This document shows, piece by piece, positions 25,693 to 35,082 of a stretch of 64,000 bases of DNA. The translations under genes were made by a program, and so were the position numbers. The stretch covers positions 1 through 64,000 of the forward strand of contig DIZW01000033.1 of the NCBI GenBank assembly GCA_002428015.1. Direction: 5' to 3'. The notes beneath the pieces are model-generated. The model was not told the origin of the DNA and did not search any database. It worked only from the letters and a program-made list of their open reading frames with translations. Position 1 is the first letter of the stretch; each line of letters begins with the position of its first letter. The DNA is from Oxalobacteraceae bacterium UBA6018. GTDB lineage: Bacteria; Pseudomonadota; Gammaproteobacteria; Burkholderiales; Burkholderiaceae_D.

Positions 25693-26574
25693 ATGATGAT
25701 GCTCGCTCCACCAGCCAGGCCGCGGGTGCCTGGCGCGCCGGTCAAGAACGCCATGACCATCGACGTCGAGGACTACTTCCAGGTCTCCGCGTTCGCGCCC
25801 CACATCGAGCGCGCCAGCTGGCCCGCGCGTGAATGCCGGGTCGAGGCCAACATCGCGCGCATCCTGGCGATCCTGGCCGAAGGGCGCGTGCACGCCACCT
25901 TCTTCACCCTGGGCTGGATCGCCGAGCGCTATCCGGACATGGTCAGGAGCATCGTGGCCGGCGGCCACGAGCTGGCCAGCCACGGCTACGGCCACCTGCG
26001 CGCCTCCGACCAGAGCCGCGCCGAGTTCGCCGAGGACATCGGCACCAGCAAGAAGATCCTGGAGGATATCGGCGGCGTCGCCGTGCAAGGCTACCGCGCG
26101 CCCTCGTTCTCCATCGGCCACGGCAACCTGTGGGCGCTCGAGGCGCTGCAGGAGGCCGGCTACCGCTACAGCTCCTCGATCTACCCGATCGCCCACGACC
26201 ACTACGGCATGCCCGACGCGCCGCGCTTCGCCTTCTATCCGCACGGCCCGGACGGCCTGCTGGAAATCCCGATCACCACCGTCCAGGTAATGGCGCGCAA
26301 GCTGCCGGCCGGCGGCGGCGGCTACTTCCGCCTGCTGCCGTACGCGCTGTCGCGCTGGATGATGCGACGCGTGAACCAGGTCGACCAGGAATCGGCCATC
26401 TTCTACTTCCACCCGTGGGAGATCGACCCCGGCCAGCCGCGTCCCGAAGGCACCAGCGCCAAGGCGCGCTTTCGCCACTACGTCAACCTGGACAAGATGG
26501 AAGGCCGCATCCGCCGCCTCACCCGCGACTTCGAATGGGACCGCATGGACCAGCTGTTCCTGCCGCCGCGCTAA
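25693..26574 (+). CDS. XrtA-system polysaccharide deacetylase
   Basis: 293 aa, NodB-type carbohydrate esterase fold: catalytic/metal Asp pair in NAMTIDVEDYFQVSAF, metal His pair in GHELASHGYGH, then GYRAPSFSIG. The C-terminal block FYFHPWEIDPGQPR is characteristic of the exosortase-associated subfamily. It starts 4 bp after the ATPase. It probably removes N-acetyl groups from the growing EPS. It is one of three deacetylases in the window. Confidence 0.9.
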   Translation: MMMLAPPARPRVPGAPVKNAMTIDVEDYFQVSAFAPHIERASWPARECRVEANIARILAILAEGRVHATFFTLGWIAERYPDMVRSIVAGGHELASHGYGHLRASDQSRAEFAEDIGTSKKILEDIGGVAVQGYRAPSFSIGHGNLWALEALQEAGYRYSSSIYPIAHDHYGMPDAPRFAFYPHGPDGLLEIPITTVQVMARKLPAGGGGYFRLLPYALSRWMMRRVNQVDQESAIFYFHPWEIDPGQPRPEGTSAKARFRHYVNLDKMEGRIRRLTRDFEWDRMDQLFLPPR

Positions 26575-26637
26575 GCGTTTTCGTCCTTCCCCATAGCCCC
26601 TAACCAGCGCGCCACCGCGCACCCTCACGCCCACACC

Positions 26638-27726
26638 ATGAGTTCGACGATCGACGCCTTCCAAGACCGCCCGGCCGCCGCCGATACCGCCCCGCTGACC
26701 CTGGGCCTGCTGCAGCCGCACGAGCACGCGCGCTGGGACGCCTTCGTGCGCGCCTGCCCGGACGCCACCTTCTTCCACCGCGCTGGCTGGCAGACTATTA
26801 TCGAGCGCGTGTACGGCCACCGCACCTGGTTCTACTACGCCGAGGCGGGCGGCCAGATCGTCGGCGTGCTGCCGCTGGCCGAGATCAAGAGCCGCCTGTT
26901 CGGCCACTCGCTGGGATCGTTGCCGTTCTGCGTGCTGGGCGGGGTCGCCTGCACCGACCCGCGCGCGCGCGCCCTGCTTGACGGCGCGGCCGACCGCGTC
27001 GCGCGCGAGCGCAAGGTCGGCCACCTCGAGTACCGCAACCTGGTGGCGGCCCACGCGGGCGACCCTGCCTGGTACCAGAAGGAGCTGTACGTCACCTTCC
27101 GCAAGGAGATCAGCGCCGACGACGAGGAGAACCTGAACGCCATCCCGCGCAAGCAGCGCGCCATGGTGCGCAAGGGGATCAAGCTGGGCCTGGCGGCCGA
27201 GATCGACGAGGACGTCGAGCGCTTTTTCACCTGCTACGCCACCAGCGTGCACCGGCTCGGCACCCCGGTCTTCCCCAAGTCCTACTTCACGGTCATCAAG
27301 GAAGTGTTCAAGGACGAGACCGAGATCCGCGTGATCGTCAAGGACGGCCAGCTGATCGCCGCGGTGATGAGCTTCTACTGGCGCGACGAGGTGCTGCCCT
27401 ACTACGGCGGCGGCATGGCGGCCGCGCGCGACGTGGCCGGCAACGACTTCATGTACTGGAACCTGATGCAGGCGGCGGCCGCGCGCGGCTGCCGCGTGTT
27501 CGACTTCGGCCGAAGCAAGCTCGGCACCGGCGCCTTCGACTTCAAGAAGAACTGGGGCTTCTCGCCCACCCCGCTGGCCTACGAATACAAGCTGTACGCG
27601 GCCACTGAGCTGCCGGACAACAATCCGCTCAATCCGAAGTACCAGCTGTTCATCAAGATGTGGAAGAAGCTGCCAATCGCGCTGGCCAACATCCTGGGCC
27701 CCCACATCGTCAAGAACCTGGGCTGA
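26638..27726 (+). CDS. FemAB-family XrtA/PEP-CTERM system-associated protein
   Basis: 362 aa. FemAB/GNAT-like fold with the motif FFHRAGWQTIIERVYGHRTW near residue 42 and, at the C-terminus, FDFGRSKLGTGAFDFKKNWG, typical of peptidoglycan-type aminoacyl/N-acyl transferases. Family name known; the acceptor is unknown, with transfer of an amino acid or acyl group to EPS sugars an inference. It directly precedes the glycosyltransferase gene by 5 bp. Confidence 0.9.
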   Translation: MSSTIDAFQDRPAAADTAPLTLGLLQPHEHARWDAFVRACPDATFFHRAGWQTIIERVYGHRTWFYYAEAGGQIVGVLPLAEIKSRLFGHSLGSLPFCVLGGVACTDPRARALLDGAADRVARERKVGHLEYRNLVAAHAGDPAWYQKELYVTFRKEISADDEENLNAIPRKQRAMVRKGIKLGLAAEIDEDVERFFTCYATSVHRLGTPVFPKSYFTVIKEVFKDETEIRVIVKDGQLIAAVMSFYWRDEVLPYYGGGMAAARDVAGNDFMYWNLMQAAAARGCRVFDFGRSKLGTGAFDFKKNWGFSPTPLAYEYKLYAATELPDNNPLNPKYQLFIKMWKKLPIALANILGPHIVKNLG

Positions 27727-27731
27727 TCCGC

Positions 27732-28922
27732 GTGCAAAACCTGCTCCTGCTCGTACACCGCATTCCGTTCCCGCCCAATAAGGGCGACAAGATCCGCTCC
27801 TACCACCTGCTCAAGCACCTGTCGCAGCACTACCGGGTCCACCTGGGCACCTTCGTCGACGACGCCGACGACTGGCAGCACGTGCCCACCGTCGAGGCGC
27901 TGTGCGCCAGCAGCCGCTTCGCCAGGCTCAATCCGCTCACGGCGCGCGTGCGCAGCCTGGGCGCGCTGCTGGGCGGGCGCTCGCTCTCGCTCGACTACTA
28001 CCACGACCGGACCATGGGCGCGTGGGTCGAGCGCACCGTGCGCGAGCACAAGATCGACCGCATCCTGATCTACTCCTCGGCCATGGCGCAGTACGCGGAA
28101 AACTATCCGCAGGCGCGCCGGGTGGTCGATTTCGTCGACGTCGACTCCGACAAATGGCGCCAGTACGCCGAGAAGAAGTCCTGGCCCATGAGCTGGCTGT
28201 ACCGCCACGAGGCGGGCGCCCTGCTGGCCTACGAGCGCAAGGTTGCGCGCGAATGCGACGCCGCCCTGTTCGTGTCCGCGCCCGAGGCGGCGCTGTTCCG
28301 CCAGCTGGCGCCGGAGAGCGCGGCGCGCATCGACTACTTCAACAACGGCGTCGACACCGACTATTTCTCGCCCGAGCGCGACTACCCGACACCCTTCGGC
28401 TCCGGCGAGCGCGCGCTGGTGTTCACCGGCGCGATGGACTACTGGCCCAACGTCGACGCGGTGCAGTGGTTCGCCAGCGAGGTGTTCCCCCAGCTGCTGG
28501 CGCACACCCCGGCGCTGCGCTTCTACATCGTCGGCGCGCGCCCGACTCCGGCGGTGCAGGCCCTGGGCCAGCAAGCCGGTGTGGTGGTGACCGGCACCGT
28601 GCCCGACGTGCGCCCCTACATCGCGCACGCCGAGCTGGCCGTGGCGCCGCTGCGCATCGCGCGCGGCATCCAGAACAAGGTGCTCGAGGCGATGGCCATG
28701 GCGCGCCCGGTGGTGGTGTCGAGCCAAGCGCTGGAAGGCATCGAGGCCGAAGCCGGACGCGAACTGCTGCTGGCCGAGGACGCCGCCGCCTTCGTGGCTA
28801 CCATCGCCCGCTTGCTGCAACAACCTAACAAAGCGGTCGGCCCGGCCGCACGCGCCAACGTCCAGCGCCAGTACAGCTGGCCAAGCAAGCTGGCGCGCAT
28901 CGAGGAGAAGCTGGAATGCTGA
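27732..28922 (+). CDS. PEP-CTERM/XrtA system glycosyltransferase (TIGR03087 type)
   Basis: 396 aa, GT4 GT-B fold. N-terminal signature LLLVHRIPFPPNKGDKIRSY (glycine-rich acceptor side), VVDFVDVDSDKWRQYAEKKS mid-protein, and nucleotide-sugar side ALVFTGAMDYWPNVDAVQWF plus LRIARGIQNKVLEAMAMARP. GTG at 27732 is the start with best family agreement, 5 bp after the previous stop. The end overlaps the exosortase start by 7 bp. Confidence 0.9.
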   Translation: MQNLLLLVHRIPFPPNKGDKIRSYHLLKHLSQHYRVHLGTFVDDADDWQHVPTVEALCASSRFARLNPLTARVRSLGALLGGRSLSLDYYHDRTMGAWVERTVREHKIDRILIYSSAMAQYAENYPQARRVVDFVDVDSDKWRQYAEKKSWPMSWLYRHEAGALLAYERKVARECDAALFVSAPEAALFRQLAPESAARIDYFNNGVDTDYFSPERDYPTPFGSGERALVFTGAMDYWPNVDAVQWFASEVFPQLLAHTPALRFYIVGARPTPAVQALGQQAGVVVTGTVPDVRPYIAHAELAVAPLRIARGIQNKVLEAMAMARPVVVSSQALEGIEAEAGRELLLAEDAAAFVATIARLLQQPNKAVGPAARANVQRQYSWPSKLARIEEKLEC

Positions 28923-30451
28923 TGTCCGACACCCCGGCCGCGCAACGCGCGAGCGTCATCCCGACCCTGAGCCTGGCCCTGATTGCGCTGGCGTTGCTGG
29001 CCCCGTTCGCGCTGTACTTCGCCACGGCGCGGTCGATCGTCGCGATCTGGGACAGCTCCGAGACCTTCGCCCACGGCTACGTGATAGTGCCCATTTCCGC
29101 CTGGCTGATCTGGCGCCGGCGCGAGAACTTCGCGCTCTATCCGCCGCGCCCCTACTGGCCGGCCCTGATCCTGCTGGCCCTGGTCGGCGCGGGCTGGCTG
29201 GCCGCGCGCATGGGCGAGGTGCAGGTGGTGATGCAGTACGGCTTCGTGGCCATGTTCCCGCTGATCGCCCTGGCCCTGCTGGGGCGGCGCCTGGCCGGCT
29301 CGCTCGCCTTCCCGCTGCTGTTCCTGCTGTTCGCGGTGCCGTTCGGCGAGATCTTCATCGCCCCGCTGATCGACTTCACCGCCAACTTCACCGTGGCGGC
29401 GCTGCAGGCCACCGGCATTCCCGTGCTGCGCAACGGCACCCGCTTCGAGATCCCCACCGGCAGCTGGTCGGTGGTGACCGCCTGCAGCGGGGTGCGCTAC
29501 CTGATTTCCTCGGTCACCATCGGCTGCCTGTACGCCTACCTGACCTACCGCTCGCTCGGGCGGCGCCTGTTGTTCGTGGCCCTGTCGGTGGTGGTGCCGG
29601 TGATCGCCAACGGCCTGCGCGCCTACATGATCGTCATGATTGGACACACCAGCAACATGGCCCTGGCCACCGGCGTGGACCACATCATCTACGGCTGGAT
29701 CTTCTTCGGCCTGGTGATGTTCCTGATGTTCTGGGTCGGCAGCTACTGGCGCGACGACCACCTGGCCACGCCGCTGCAGCCGGCGCCCGCGTCCGAACGC
29801 GCCAGCGTGGCCCCGCTGGGCGGCATCGCGGCCGCCGCCATCGCCGTGTGCGCGCTGTGGCCGGCCTTCGCCGCATTCAACGAAAACGCCAACCACAACC
29901 CGGCCCCGGTCACGCTGAAAAGGCCCGCCGTCAGCTGGGCTGTGGCAACGCCGTTCTCCTCATGGGTGCCCAACTACATGCCAGGCGACGCTGCGTTCAA
30001 CGGCGTGTACCGCGATGCTGCCAGCCCCGCGCCGGTCGCCCTGACCATGGTGTTTTACCGTAACCAGACCAACGCCAAAGCCCTGATCAGCTCCGTCAAC
30101 TCCATGGCCGGTGAGAACGACGAATACCATCAGATTGGCGCCGACGCACGCACCGAGAACCTCGACGGCAGGCCGCTGCTGCTGCGCGAAGCCCGCATGG
30201 CCGGCCCCTCTGGTAACTTTGTGGTCTGGTACTGCTACTGGATTGACGGCCACTACACCGCCAGCGACTATGCCGGCAAATTGATGCAGGCCCGCGCAAA
30301 GCTGCTGTTCCACGGCGACGACGGTGCGGTCATCCTCCTCTCGGCCCCCTACGGCGAACACCTGGACAACGCGCGGGCGGCGCTGCATGCCTTCCTGGCC
30401 AGCCAGGGCAGCGCGATCGACGCGGCGCTCAAGAACGCGCATGGCCGCTAA
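28916..30451 (+). CDS. xrtA: Exosortase A fused to an EpsI-type domain
   Basis: 511 aa. The N-terminal half has eight or so membrane helices with the exosortase catalytic set: Cys190 in VVTACSGVRYL, Arg235 in ANGLRAYMIV, His256 in TGVDHIIYGW. The C-terminal 220 residues form the EpsI (DUF3485) domain with MVFYRNQ and NFVVWYCYWIDG. It recognises the PEP-CTERM tail (PEP box + TM helix + Arg) and cleaves and transfers the cargo, by analogy with sortase. It sits in the EPS operon, overlapping the upstream glycosyltransferase gene. Confidence 0.95.
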   Translation: MLMSDTPAAQRASVIPTLSLALIALALLAPFALYFATARSIVAIWDSSETFAHGYVIVPISAWLIWRRRENFALYPPRPYWPALILLALVGAGWLAARMGEVQVVMQYGFVAMFPLIALALLGRRLAGSLAFPLLFLLFAVPFGEIFIAPLIDFTANFTVAALQATGIPVLRNGTRFEIPTGSWSVVTACSGVRYLISSVTIGCLYAYLTYRSLGRRLLFVALSVVVPVIANGLRAYMIVMIGHTSNMALATGVDHIIYGWIFFGLVMFLMFWVGSYWRDDHLATPLQPAPASERASVAPLGGIAAAAIAVCALWPAFAAFNENANHNPAPVTLKRPAVSWAVATPFSSWVPNYMPGDAAFNGVYRDAASPAPVALTMVFYRNQTNAKALISSVNSMAGENDEYHQIGADARTENLDGRPLLLREARMAGPSGNFVVWYCYWIDGHYTASDYAGKLMQARAKLLFHGDDGAVILLSAPYGEHLDNARAALHAFLASQGSAIDAALKNAHGR

Positions 30452-30460
30452 GGGACACCC

Positions 30461-31603
30461 ATGAGCAAGCGTCCCCTGGTGGTGCACCTGACCTACGCGC
30501 TCGACGTCGGCGGCCTGGAAACCCTGCTGGTCGAATGCATCAACCGCATGCCGGCCGAGAAGTACCGCCACGCGCTGGTGTGCCTGACCCGCTACTCCGA
30601 CTTCGCCGCCAAGATCACCCAGCCCGGCGTGGAGCTGTACGCCCTGGACAAGCCGCCCGGGAACGGGCTCGGCATCCACCTCAAGTTCTGGAAGCTGATG
30701 CGACGCCTGCGCCCGGCCATCGTCCACACCTACAACCTGGCCGCGATGGAGTACTGCTTCACGGCCGCCGCCGCCGGGGTGCCAGTGCGCATCCACGCCG
30801 AGCATGGGCGCGACGCCGCCGACCCCGAGGGCAAGAACAAGAAGCACAACTTCCTGCGCCGCCACCTGGCGCCCTTCATCGACCGCTACGTGCCGGTCTC
30901 GGACGACCTGCACCGCTGGCTGGGCGCGGTGGTCGGCATCCCGGCCTCCAAGAACGTCTTGATCAAGAACGGCGTCGACACCGCGCGCTTTCGCGCGGGC
31001 GCGGGCGCCGGCGGCGCCTCGCCCTGGCATGCGGACGACATCGTCATCGGTACGGTGGCGCGGGTGCAGGACGTCAAGAACCACAAAGGCCTGGTGCAGG
31101 CCTTCGAACAGCTGCGCGCCATGCTGCCCGAGCAGAGCGCGCGCCTGCGCCTGTCCATCATTGGCGACGGCCCGCTGCTGCTGGCCCTGAAGCAGCAGGT
31201 CGAGCGCGCCGGCCTGGGGGACGTGGTGTGGCTGCCCGGCGCACGCGCCGACGTCGCCGACCTGCTGCACAGCTTCGACATCTTCACCCTGCCCTCGCTG
31301 GCCGAAGGCACCCCGGTCTCGCTGCTCGAGGCAATGGCCTGCGCGCTGCCGGTGGTGGCCTCGAACGTGGGTGGCATCCCCGAAGTGGTGGTCGACGGCG
31401 AGCACGGCACCCTGGTGCCGCTCGACAGCGCCGCCCTGGCCGGCGCGCTGGCGCGCTACGTGCGCGACCCCGCGCTCGCGCATCGCCACGGCCAGGCCGC
31501 GCGCGCGCGCATCGAAGACAAGTACAGCATGGACGCGATGCTGGCGGCCTACGGCGGCCTGTACGACAGCCTGTGCCGGCAAAAGCTCGGCGCGGCCCCT
31601 TGA
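30461..31603 (+). CDS. PEP-CTERM/XrtA system glycosyltransferase (TIGR03088 type)
   Basis: 380 aa, GT4. Starts VVHLTYALDVGGLETLLVECINRMP; HAEHGRDAADPEGKNKKHN mid-protein; donor-side motif DIFTLPSLAEGTPVSLLEAM and ALPVVASNVGGIPEVV. ATG with AAGGGA 8 nt upstream. Transfers a sugar from an NDP-sugar to the lipid-linked EPS repeat; the specific sugar cannot be read. Confidence 0.92.
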   Translation: MSKRPLVVHLTYALDVGGLETLLVECINRMPAEKYRHALVCLTRYSDFAAKITQPGVELYALDKPPGNGLGIHLKFWKLMRRLRPAIVHTYNLAAMEYCFTAAAAGVPVRIHAEHGRDAADPEGKNKKHNFLRRHLAPFIDRYVPVSDDLHRWLGAVVGIPASKNVLIKNGVDTARFRAGAGAGGASPWHADDIVIGTVARVQDVKNHKGLVQAFEQLRAMLPEQSARLRLSIIGDGPLLLALKQQVERAGLGDVVWLPGARADVADLLHSFDIFTLPSLAEGTPVSLLEAMACALPVVASNVGGIPEVVVDGEHGTLVPLDSAALAGALARYVRDPALAHRHGQAARARIEDKYSMDAMLAAYGGLYDSLCRQKLGAAP

Positions 31604-31629
31604 CCAATCAATCCAGGATTTGACAGAAC

Positions 31630-33522
31630 ATGTGCGGAATAGTCGGCATTTTTGATACCCACGGCAATCGGGAAATCGACCGCCAGGCGCTTGGCCGCAT
31701 GAACGAGAGCCAGTTCCACCGCGGTCCCGACGAGGGCGAGCTGTACACCGAGACGGCCCTCGGCATGGGACACCGGCGCCTGTCGGTGATCGACCTGGCC
31801 ACCGGCCAGCAACCGCTGGTCGACGCCGAGCGCCACATGACGCTGGTGTTCAACGGCGAGATCTACAACTACCGCGCGCTCACGCTCGAACTGAAAGGGC
31901 TGGGCTACGCGTTTCGTACCAAGTCCGACACCGAGGTGGTGCTGCGCGCCTACCAGGCCTGGGGCGCCGACTGCGTGCACCGGCTGCGCGGCATGTTCGC
32001 CTTCGCCGTGTGGGACCGCGCCCGCAAATCCCTGTTCCTGGCGCGCGACCACGTGGGCGTCAAGCCGATGTTCTATTCGCTGCTGCCCAACGGCCTGTTC
32101 GTGTTCGGCTCCGAACTGAAATCGATCATGACCTTCCCCGAACTGTCGCGCAAGCTCAACGCGCGCGCGGTCGAGGACTACTTCGCGTTCGGCTACGTGC
32201 CCGAGCCGAACACGATTTTCCACAACGCCTACAAGCTCAGTCCCGGCCACCGCGTCACCCTGAAGGTCGGCGACAGCGCCGTCGTGCCCGAGCGCTACTG
32301 GGACGTGCCGTTCGAGCGCGCCCCCGCGCGGCCCGAGCGCGACGTCGAGCAGGAGCTCATCGAGCGCCTGCGCGAGTGCGTGCAGAGCCAGATGGTGGCC
32401 GAGGTGCCGCTGGGCGCCTTCCTGTCCGGCGGCGTCGATTCGAGCGCGGTGGTGGCGATGATGGCCCAGCAGGACCAGGAGGCCGTCAACACCTGCTCGA
32501 TCGGCTTCGACGACCCCGAGTTCGACGAGTCGCAGTGGGCCAACGAGGTGGCCCAGCGCTACCGCACCACCCACCACGCCCAGACCGTCAGCAAGGACGA
32601 CTACGGCCTGATCGACACCCTCGCCCACCTGTACGACGAGCCCTTCGCCGACAGCTCGGCCATCCCCACCTACCGCGTGTGCCAGCTGGCACGCCAGCGC
32701 GTGACGGTGGCGCTGTCGGGCGACGGCGGCGACGAGAGCTTCGCCGGCTACCGCCGCTACCGCTACGCGATGGCCGAGCAGCGCGTGCGCGACCGCCTGC
32801 CGCTAGGCCTGCGCAAACCCGTCTTCGGCACCCTCGGCAGGTTGTATCCCAAGGCCGACTGGGCCCCGCGCATGTTCCGCGCCAAGACCACCTTCGAGGC
32901 GCTTGCGCGCGACACCGTGGAAGGCTATTTCCACGGCGTGTCCATCATGCCGGACCGGGTGCGCGCCCAGCTGTTCAGCGCGCGCTTCAAGAGCGAGCTG
33001 CAAGGCTACGGCGCGATCGAGGTGTTCCGCCGGCACGCCGCCAACGCGCCCACCGACGATCCGCTCTCGCTGCTGCAGTACCTCGACTTCAAGACCTGGC
33101 TTCCGGGCGACATCCTCACCAAGGTCGACCGCGCCAGCATGGCGCACTCGCTCGAGGTGCGCGTGCCGCTGCTGGACCACACCTTCGTGGAATGGGCGTC
33201 CACGCTCGACCCCGGCCTCAAGCTCAACGGCAGCGAAGGCAAGTACATCTTCAAGAAGTCGCTCGAGCCGCACCTGTCGAACGACATCCTGTACCGCGCC
33301 AAGAAGGGGTTTTCGATCCCGCTGGCGGCCTGGCTGCGCGGCCCGCTGCGCGCGAAGATGCGCGCCGCGGCGCTCTCGCCGCGGCTGTTGGAAACCGGGA
33401 TGTTCAACGAGGACTTCCTGCGCCACATGGTCGAGCAGCACGAAGCCGGTACCAAGGATTACAGCGCGCCGCTATGGTCGGTCTTGATGTTCGAAACCTT
33501 CCTGCGCGTGAGCGCTGGATAA
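31630..33522 (+). CDS. Exosortase A system-associated amidotransferase (asparagine synthase-like)
   Basis: 630 aa. N-terminal glutaminase with the catalytic Cys2 (MCGIVGIFDTHG) and RGPDEGELY; C-terminal ATP-PPi domain with PP-loop FLSGGVDSSAVVAMM and VALSGDGGDESFAGYRRYRY. Class-II AsnB-like. In exosortase clusters it is thought to amidate uronic acids or carboxyl groups of the EPS (inference). It is the last gene of the block. The next 170 bp contain only a short out-of-frame coding-like stretch of unknown origin (33523-33643) and a promoter for the foreign gene that follows. Confidence 0.92.
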   Translation: MCGIVGIFDTHGNREIDRQALGRMNESQFHRGPDEGELYTETALGMGHRRLSVIDLATGQQPLVDAERHMTLVFNGEIYNYRALTLELKGLGYAFRTKSDTEVVLRAYQAWGADCVHRLRGMFAFAVWDRARKSLFLARDHVGVKPMFYSLLPNGLFVFGSELKSIMTFPELSRKLNARAVEDYFAFGYVPEPNTIFHNAYKLSPGHRVTLKVGDSAVVPERYWDVPFERAPARPERDVEQELIERLRECVQSQMVAEVPLGAFLSGGVDSSAVVAMMAQQDQEAVNTCSIGFDDPEFDESQWANEVAQRYRTTHHAQTVSKDDYGLIDTLAHLYDEPFADSSAIPTYRVCQLARQRVTVALSGDGGDESFAGYRRYRYAMAEQRVRDRLPLGLRKPVFGTLGRLYPKADWAPRMFRAKTTFEALARDTVEGYFHGVSIMPDRVRAQLFSARFKSELQGYGAIEVFRRHAANAPTDDPLSLLQYLDFKTWLPGDILTKVDRASMAHSLEVRVPLLDHTFVEWASTLDPGLKLNGSEGKYIFKKSLEPHLSNDILYRAKKGFSIPLAAWLRGPLRAKMRAAALSPRLLETGMFNEDFLRHMVEQHEAGTKDYSAPLWSVLMFETFLRVSAG

Positions 33523-33640
33523 AGCGTTGCGTCGAAGTCGCTGACGAAGGACCAACCGTACCGAAGTTTCTCAAAGCCGAAGACCTGCATGGCGTCTATA
33601 AGATCGAGCTGGGAGGCCGCAATAAGTCGGGCACTGCCCT

Positions 33641-33670
33641 TTGAGATATTAATTTACCACTGGGTATAAT
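33641..33670 (+). promoter_or_regulatory. Sigma-70 promoter of the foreign acyltransferase gene
   Basis: TTGAGA (33641-33646), 18-bp spacer, perfect TATAAT (33665-33670), 24 bp before the ATG, in AT-rich DNA unlike its surroundings. GGAG at 33682-33685 serves as ribosome site. Confidence 0.7.
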
Positions 33671-33694
33671 TTAATCACTCCGGAGTATTATGAG

Positions 33695-34888
33695 ATGCAA
33701 GTAACATATAAATCTCCCCAGATCCGATCATTGACCGGCCTTCGCTATATTGCCGCCGCTGCCGTGGTAGCACATCACTTTGCACATCCAAATTCATCTG
33801 CGCTAAAGAATCTCGTTGCTCATAGCTTTCTAGGCGTTACCCTCTTCTTCATTTTGTCCGGGTTTATTTTATCTTATACGTATCTAGACGCGCAGCCACA
33901 AATGAAGGGAGACAAAGGAAAATTCTGGGTTGCTCGTTTCGCGCGCGTCTACCCGGTATATCTCATTGGCATCCTAGTCTCGGCACCGCTCGTACTGGCG
34001 TGGGATAACCACTCGAAGTTACTGAAACTTATTTCAGGTATTTCATCCATTTTTTTGCTGCAATCGTGGCCGCCTGGCCATGTATTAGGACAGATATGGA
34101 ATCCGCCAGGATGGTCATTATCTGCAGAAATGTTTTTTTATCTCTGTTTTCCGTTCATATGTATTCCGATCGCTAGGCTCTCATCCAAGCGACTCGCCGT
34201 ACTTATGTTATCCTGCTGGCTCATCGGCTCAGCCGCTACCGTTGGGTACATAGCGAATGGTGCCATAGCTAGAGCAGAATGGATGTTTTCGCCCCTTCGA
34301 CGTCTGCCTGAATTTTCATTAGGGATTGCGGTCGCTGTACTTTGGAGTAAGAACAAATCTCCACGATTACTACACGTACTTGCACCGTTTCTAACATTGG
34401 CATCGTTAATATTGCTAATAGCCTTAATGTGCTCATCATTGAACGAGGCGTATTTCTTCAATGCAGCACTGAGTCCAATTATCGCTCTGCTGATTTTTAG
34501 CTTAGCTTACGATAGAGGAATCTTGGCTCGCTTTCTTGGATCGAAGATTATGGTTCGTCTCGGAAGCGCAAGCTATTCCCTCTACATTTTGCATTGGGCA
34601 CTCTGGTATGAAATATCTGCGGTATTCAAGCGCCTTCATTTTATTTTCACGAATGATACGTTGCAGTTTAGCTTATGCTTCGTAGTGCTTACAGGACTAT
34701 CGTGTCTCTGCTTCATTTATATTGAAGAACCAATTAACGCTCGAATCCGAAATTTGCATTCAGCTTGGCGCACACGAACAGATAAGCGAGACAGGTCACA
34801 ACTTAACGCTTCGTCGGTCCGTGAGCGCACGTTCCGCGATGAACCCGCTACGACCGGCAAAGAAGTAAGCTATAGATCAGATGCATAG
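33695..34888 (+). CDS. Acyltransferase family 3 (OafA-like) membrane protein, horizontally acquired
   Basis: 397 aa with 9-10 membrane helices. Signature AT3 blocks: IRSLTGLRYIAAAAVVAHHFAH (active-site His region), FWVARFARVYPVYLIGIL (RxxR motif), PPGWSLSAEMFFYLCFPF, and SASYSLYILHW. Transfers acetyl or similar groups to surface polysaccharide sugars. Base composition is visibly AT-richer, and codon use (AAA, TTA, ATA) is unlike the flanking GC-rich EPS genes. It carries its own sigma-70 promoter. It faces the stub of another AT3 gene at 34902-35018, suggesting replacement of a resident modification gene. Confidence 0.9.
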   Translation: MQVTYKSPQIRSLTGLRYIAAAAVVAHHFAHPNSSALKNLVAHSFLGVTLFFILSGFILSYTYLDAQPQMKGDKGKFWVARFARVYPVYLIGILVSAPLVLAWDNHSKLLKLISGISSIFLLQSWPPGHVLGQIWNPPGWSLSAEMFFYLCFPFICIPIARLSSKRLAVLMLSCWLIGSAATVGYIANGAIARAEWMFSPLRRLPEFSLGIAVAVLWSKNKSPRLLHVLAPFLTLASLILLIALMCSSLNEAYFFNAALSPIIALLIFSLAYDRGILARFLGSKIMVRLGSASYSLYILHWALWYEISAVFKRLHFIFTNDTLQFSLCFVVLTGLSCLCFIYIEEPINARIRNLHSAWRTRTDKRDRSQLNASSVRERTFRDEPATTGKEVSYRSDA

Positions 34889-34901
34889 TATAGAAGTTGC
34901 G

Positions 34902-35018
34902 TCAGGGCGGGTATTTTCGATCTTCGGCGTTTGCGAAATGCTTCACATAAAAAAGGTAGACCGCCATCGCCGCGAGGGCCCGCAGCAGGTTCAGATACTG
35001 CGATAGATTCGCGTTCAT
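34902..35018 (-). pseudogene. Truncated acyltransferase family 3 gene, N-terminal stub
   Basis: A 38-codon frame begins at ATG 35018 with AAGG upstream. It reads MNANLSQYLNLLRALAAMAV, then YLFYVKHFAN, which is the start of an AT3 protein (YLxLLRxLAAxAVxLxH), but the active-site His is Tyr. It then stops after a few residues. It lies 64 bp after the epimerase gene on the same strand and meets the foreign AT3 gene end to end. I read it as the remnant of the resident acyltransferase; a small genuine ORF is the less likely alternative. Confidence 0.55.
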
Positions 35019-35082
35019 GATCTCACGCCTTAAGAATGCGCGGTGTGGTCGACGCAAGGAGCGCCGATCACGACAATGAAGC

